In this document: one piece after another, positions 62,495-64,000 of the stretch | How the letters are laid out: the number at the start of each line of letters is the position of its first letter | Numbering within the stretch: the first letter of the stretch is position 1 | From: Micromonospora okii | GTDB lineage: Bacteria > Actinomycetota > Actinomycetes > Mycobacteriales > Micromonosporaceae | NCBI RefSeq assembly: GCF_020884795.1 | Contig: NZ_BBZF01000017.1 | Location: forward strand, 93,186 to 157,185 | Length of the DNA stretch: 64,000 nt | Direction of reading: 5' to 3' | Notes under the pieces: generated by a model | What the model saw: the letters and a program-made list of their open reading frames with translations, nothing else | The model's database searches: none | What the model was told of the DNA's origin: nothing | Translations under genes and position numbers: made by a program

Positions 62495-64000
62495 ATGGAA
62501 CGTACGCGTTTCTTCCGCCGACCGGTGGTCTGGATCATCCTGGTCATCCTCGGCGCCGTTGTGCTCAGTCAGCTGTTCACCGCTGGTCCCAGCTACCACC
62601 GCGTGGACACTTCCGTTGCGCTCGACCAACTGCACACCGCCAAGATCAAGAAAGCGGTCTTCCAGGACAAGGAGCAGACGCTCCAGCTCGACCTGGAGAG
62701 CAAGACCAAGTTCGGCGACACCACCACCGACCGGATCGAGGCGCAGTTCCCGTACGAGGTCGGCGGCCAGGTCTGGAACGAGGTCCTCGACGCCAAGGCG
62801 GCGAACCGGGTCACCGGCCCGGCCGACACCAAGGTGTCGTCGGACAGCATCTGGGTGAGCCTGCTGGTCAACCTGCTCCCCATCGCGCTGCTCGTGCTCC
62901 TGCTGCTGTTCTTCATGTCGCAGATGCAGGGCGGCGGCTCCCGCGTGCTCAACTTCGGCAAGTCCAAGGCGAAGATGATCACCAAGGACACCCCGAAGAC
63001 GACCTTCGCGGACGTCGCGGGCGCCGAGGAGGCCGTTGAGGAGCTGCACGAAATCAAGGACTTCCTGCAGAACCCGGCGAAGTACCAGGCCCTCGGCGCG
63101 AAGATCCCGAAGGGCGTGCTGCTCTTCGGCCCGCCCGGTACCGGTAAGACGCTGCTCGCCCGCGCCGTCGCCGGCGAGGCGGGGGTGCCGTTCTACTCGA
63201 TCTCCGGCTCCGACTTCGTCGAGATGTTCGTCGGTGTCGGCGCCAGCCGGGTCCGCGACCTGTTCGAGCAGGCCAAGTCGAACGCCCCGGCCATCGTCTT
63301 CGTCGACGAGATCGACGCCGTCGGCCGGCACCGCGGCGCCGGCATGGGCGGCGGCCACGACGAGCGCGAGCAGACCCTCAACCAGCTCCTCGTCGAGATG
63401 GACGGCTTCGACACCAAGGGCGGGGTCATCCTGATCGCCGCCACCAACCGGCCGGACATCCTCGACCCGGCGCTGCTGCGCCCGGGCCGGTTCGACCGGC
63501 AGATCCCGGTGGACGCCCCCGACATGGAGGGCCGCAAGGCCATCCTGCGGGTGCACGCCAAGGGCAAGCCGTTCACCCCCGACGTCGACCTCGACGCGGT
63601 GGCCCGGCGCACCCCGGGCTTCAGCGGCGCCGACCTGGCCAACGTGATCAACGAGTCCGCGCTGCTCACCGCCCGCAAGGACCAGCGGGCGATCACCAAC
63701 GACTCCCTGGAGGAGTCGATCGACCGGGTGATCGCCGGCCCGCAGCGTCGGACCCGGGTGATGAGCGACCAGGAGAAGAAGATCACCGCGTACCACGAGG
63801 GCGGGCACGCGCTGGTCGCCTGGGCGCTGCCGCACGCCGCCCCGGTGCACAAGGTGACGATCCTGTCCCGTGGCCGCTCGCTGGGCCACACCCTGGTGCT
63901 GCCCACGGAGGACAAGTACACCCAGACGCGCGCCGAGATGGTCGACACCCTGGCGTACGCGCTGGGCGGCCGGGCCGCCGAGGAGCTGGTCTTCCACGAG
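62495..64000 (+). CDS. ftsH: ATP-dependent zinc metalloprotease FtsH (partial, runs off the right edge)
   Basis: The window holds the first 502 codons. A first membrane helix (about 11-29), a periplasmic segment and a second helix (about 123-143) precede the AAA+ domain. That domain has Walker A GPPGTGKT (near 212), Walker B IVFVDEID and the second region of homology. The zinc site HEGGH (near 434-438) begins the protease domain. FtsH degrades unneeded membrane and regulatory proteins. ATG 62495 matches the usual start ([14 protein letters not shown]), but an in-frame extension of 46 residues to GTG 62357 is possible. Confidence 0.95.
   Translation, partial: MERTRFFRRPVVWIILVILGAVVLSQLFTAGPSYHRVDTSVALDQLHTAKIKKAVFQDKEQTLQLDLESKTKFGDTTTDRIEAQFPYEVGGQVWNEVLDAKAANRVTGPADTKVSSDSIWVSLLVNLLPIALLVLLLLFFMSQMQGGGSRVLNFGKSKAKMITKDTPKTTFADVAGAEEAVEELHEIKDFLQNPAKYQALGAKIPKGVLLFGPPGTGKTLLARAVAGEAGVPFYSISGSDFVEMFVGVGASRVRDLFEQAKSNAPAIVFVDEIDAVGRHRGAGMGGGHDEREQTLNQLLVEMDGFDTKGGVILIAATNRPDILDPALLRPGRFDRQIPVDAPDMEGRKAILRVHAKGKPFTPDVDLDAVARRTPGFSGADLANVINESALLTARKDQRAITNDSLEESIDRVIAGPQRRTRVMSDQEKKITAYHEGGHALVAWALPHAAPVHKVTILSRGRSLGHTLVLPTEDKYTQTRAEMVDTLAYALGGRAAEELVFHE

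Overview
The window is very GC-rich (roughly three quarters G+C by eye, with near-saturated G/C at third codon positions), uses many GTG starts, has many GTGA/ATGA stop-start overlaps, and carries wblA/whiB4, mycothiol-era metal enzymes, ESX components and many apparently leaderless genes. All of this points to a filamentous actinobacterium, most likely Micromonosporaceae (Micromonospora-like). The family placement is inference from gene style and dispersed repeats, not from a marker gene.

Region 1 (1-8.6 kb) is an envelope/redox block: a class A penicillin-binding protein, a WhiB protein, a pair of ArsA/Get3-type ATPases, a DUF4177 protein, a RidA-like protein and a metallo-beta-lactamase-fold hydrolase. 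The same order is found in Mycobacterium tuberculosis (Rv3682 down to Rv3677c). The continuation of that block (crp, nth, a TlpA thioredoxin, a NUDIX hydrolase, marP) reappears at 41-47 kb, so about 32 kb of other material lies inside an otherwise conserved order.

Region 2 (8.6-20.1 kb) holds a cyclase-NTPase regulator, a small membrane protein, a membrane Ser/Thr kinase, a secreted tripeptidyl-peptidase-type hydrolase, a solute-binding lipoprotein with a membrane partner, and an AraC/VOC pair. Region 3 (20.2-25.9 kb) holds a secreted subtilase with four putative-Ig plus ricin-lectin units, interrupted by an in-frame TGA, followed by an ECF sigma factor fused to an anti-sigma-like zinc motif, a membrane helix and an extracellular CAP domain.

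Region 4 (25.9-30.6 kb) is accessory and visibly less GC-rich. It has an AbiEii-type toxin-antitoxin pair, a 5'-truncated GNAT gene that may mark an insertion junction, and a two-gene unit made of a DndB-like DGQHR protein and a NYN/LabA-type nuclease. The promoter of that unit carries three CGTAA repeats spaced exactly 21 bp apart.

Region 5 (30.6-39.7 kb) is an acyl-CoA catabolic operon: two acyl-CoA dehydrogenases, biotin-dependent carboxylase alpha and beta subunits, an AtuA-like protein, a TIGR03084 protein and a TetR regulator. Region 6 (39.7-47.3 kb) holds repeats, a phosphoesterase, crp, cbiZ, a CapA-like protein, nth, tlpA, nudix and marP. Region 7 (47.3-64 kb) holds PAP2, mycP, eccC and a divergent eccD, then ppa, dacB, a DUF2342 metalloprotease, tilS, a GlxA-type regulator, hpt and the start of ftsH. 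This last block also matches mycobacterial order (Rv3628-Rv3624c and ftsH).

Two families of short dispersed repeats sit directly at stop codons. One copy lies inside the AtuA coding sequence.
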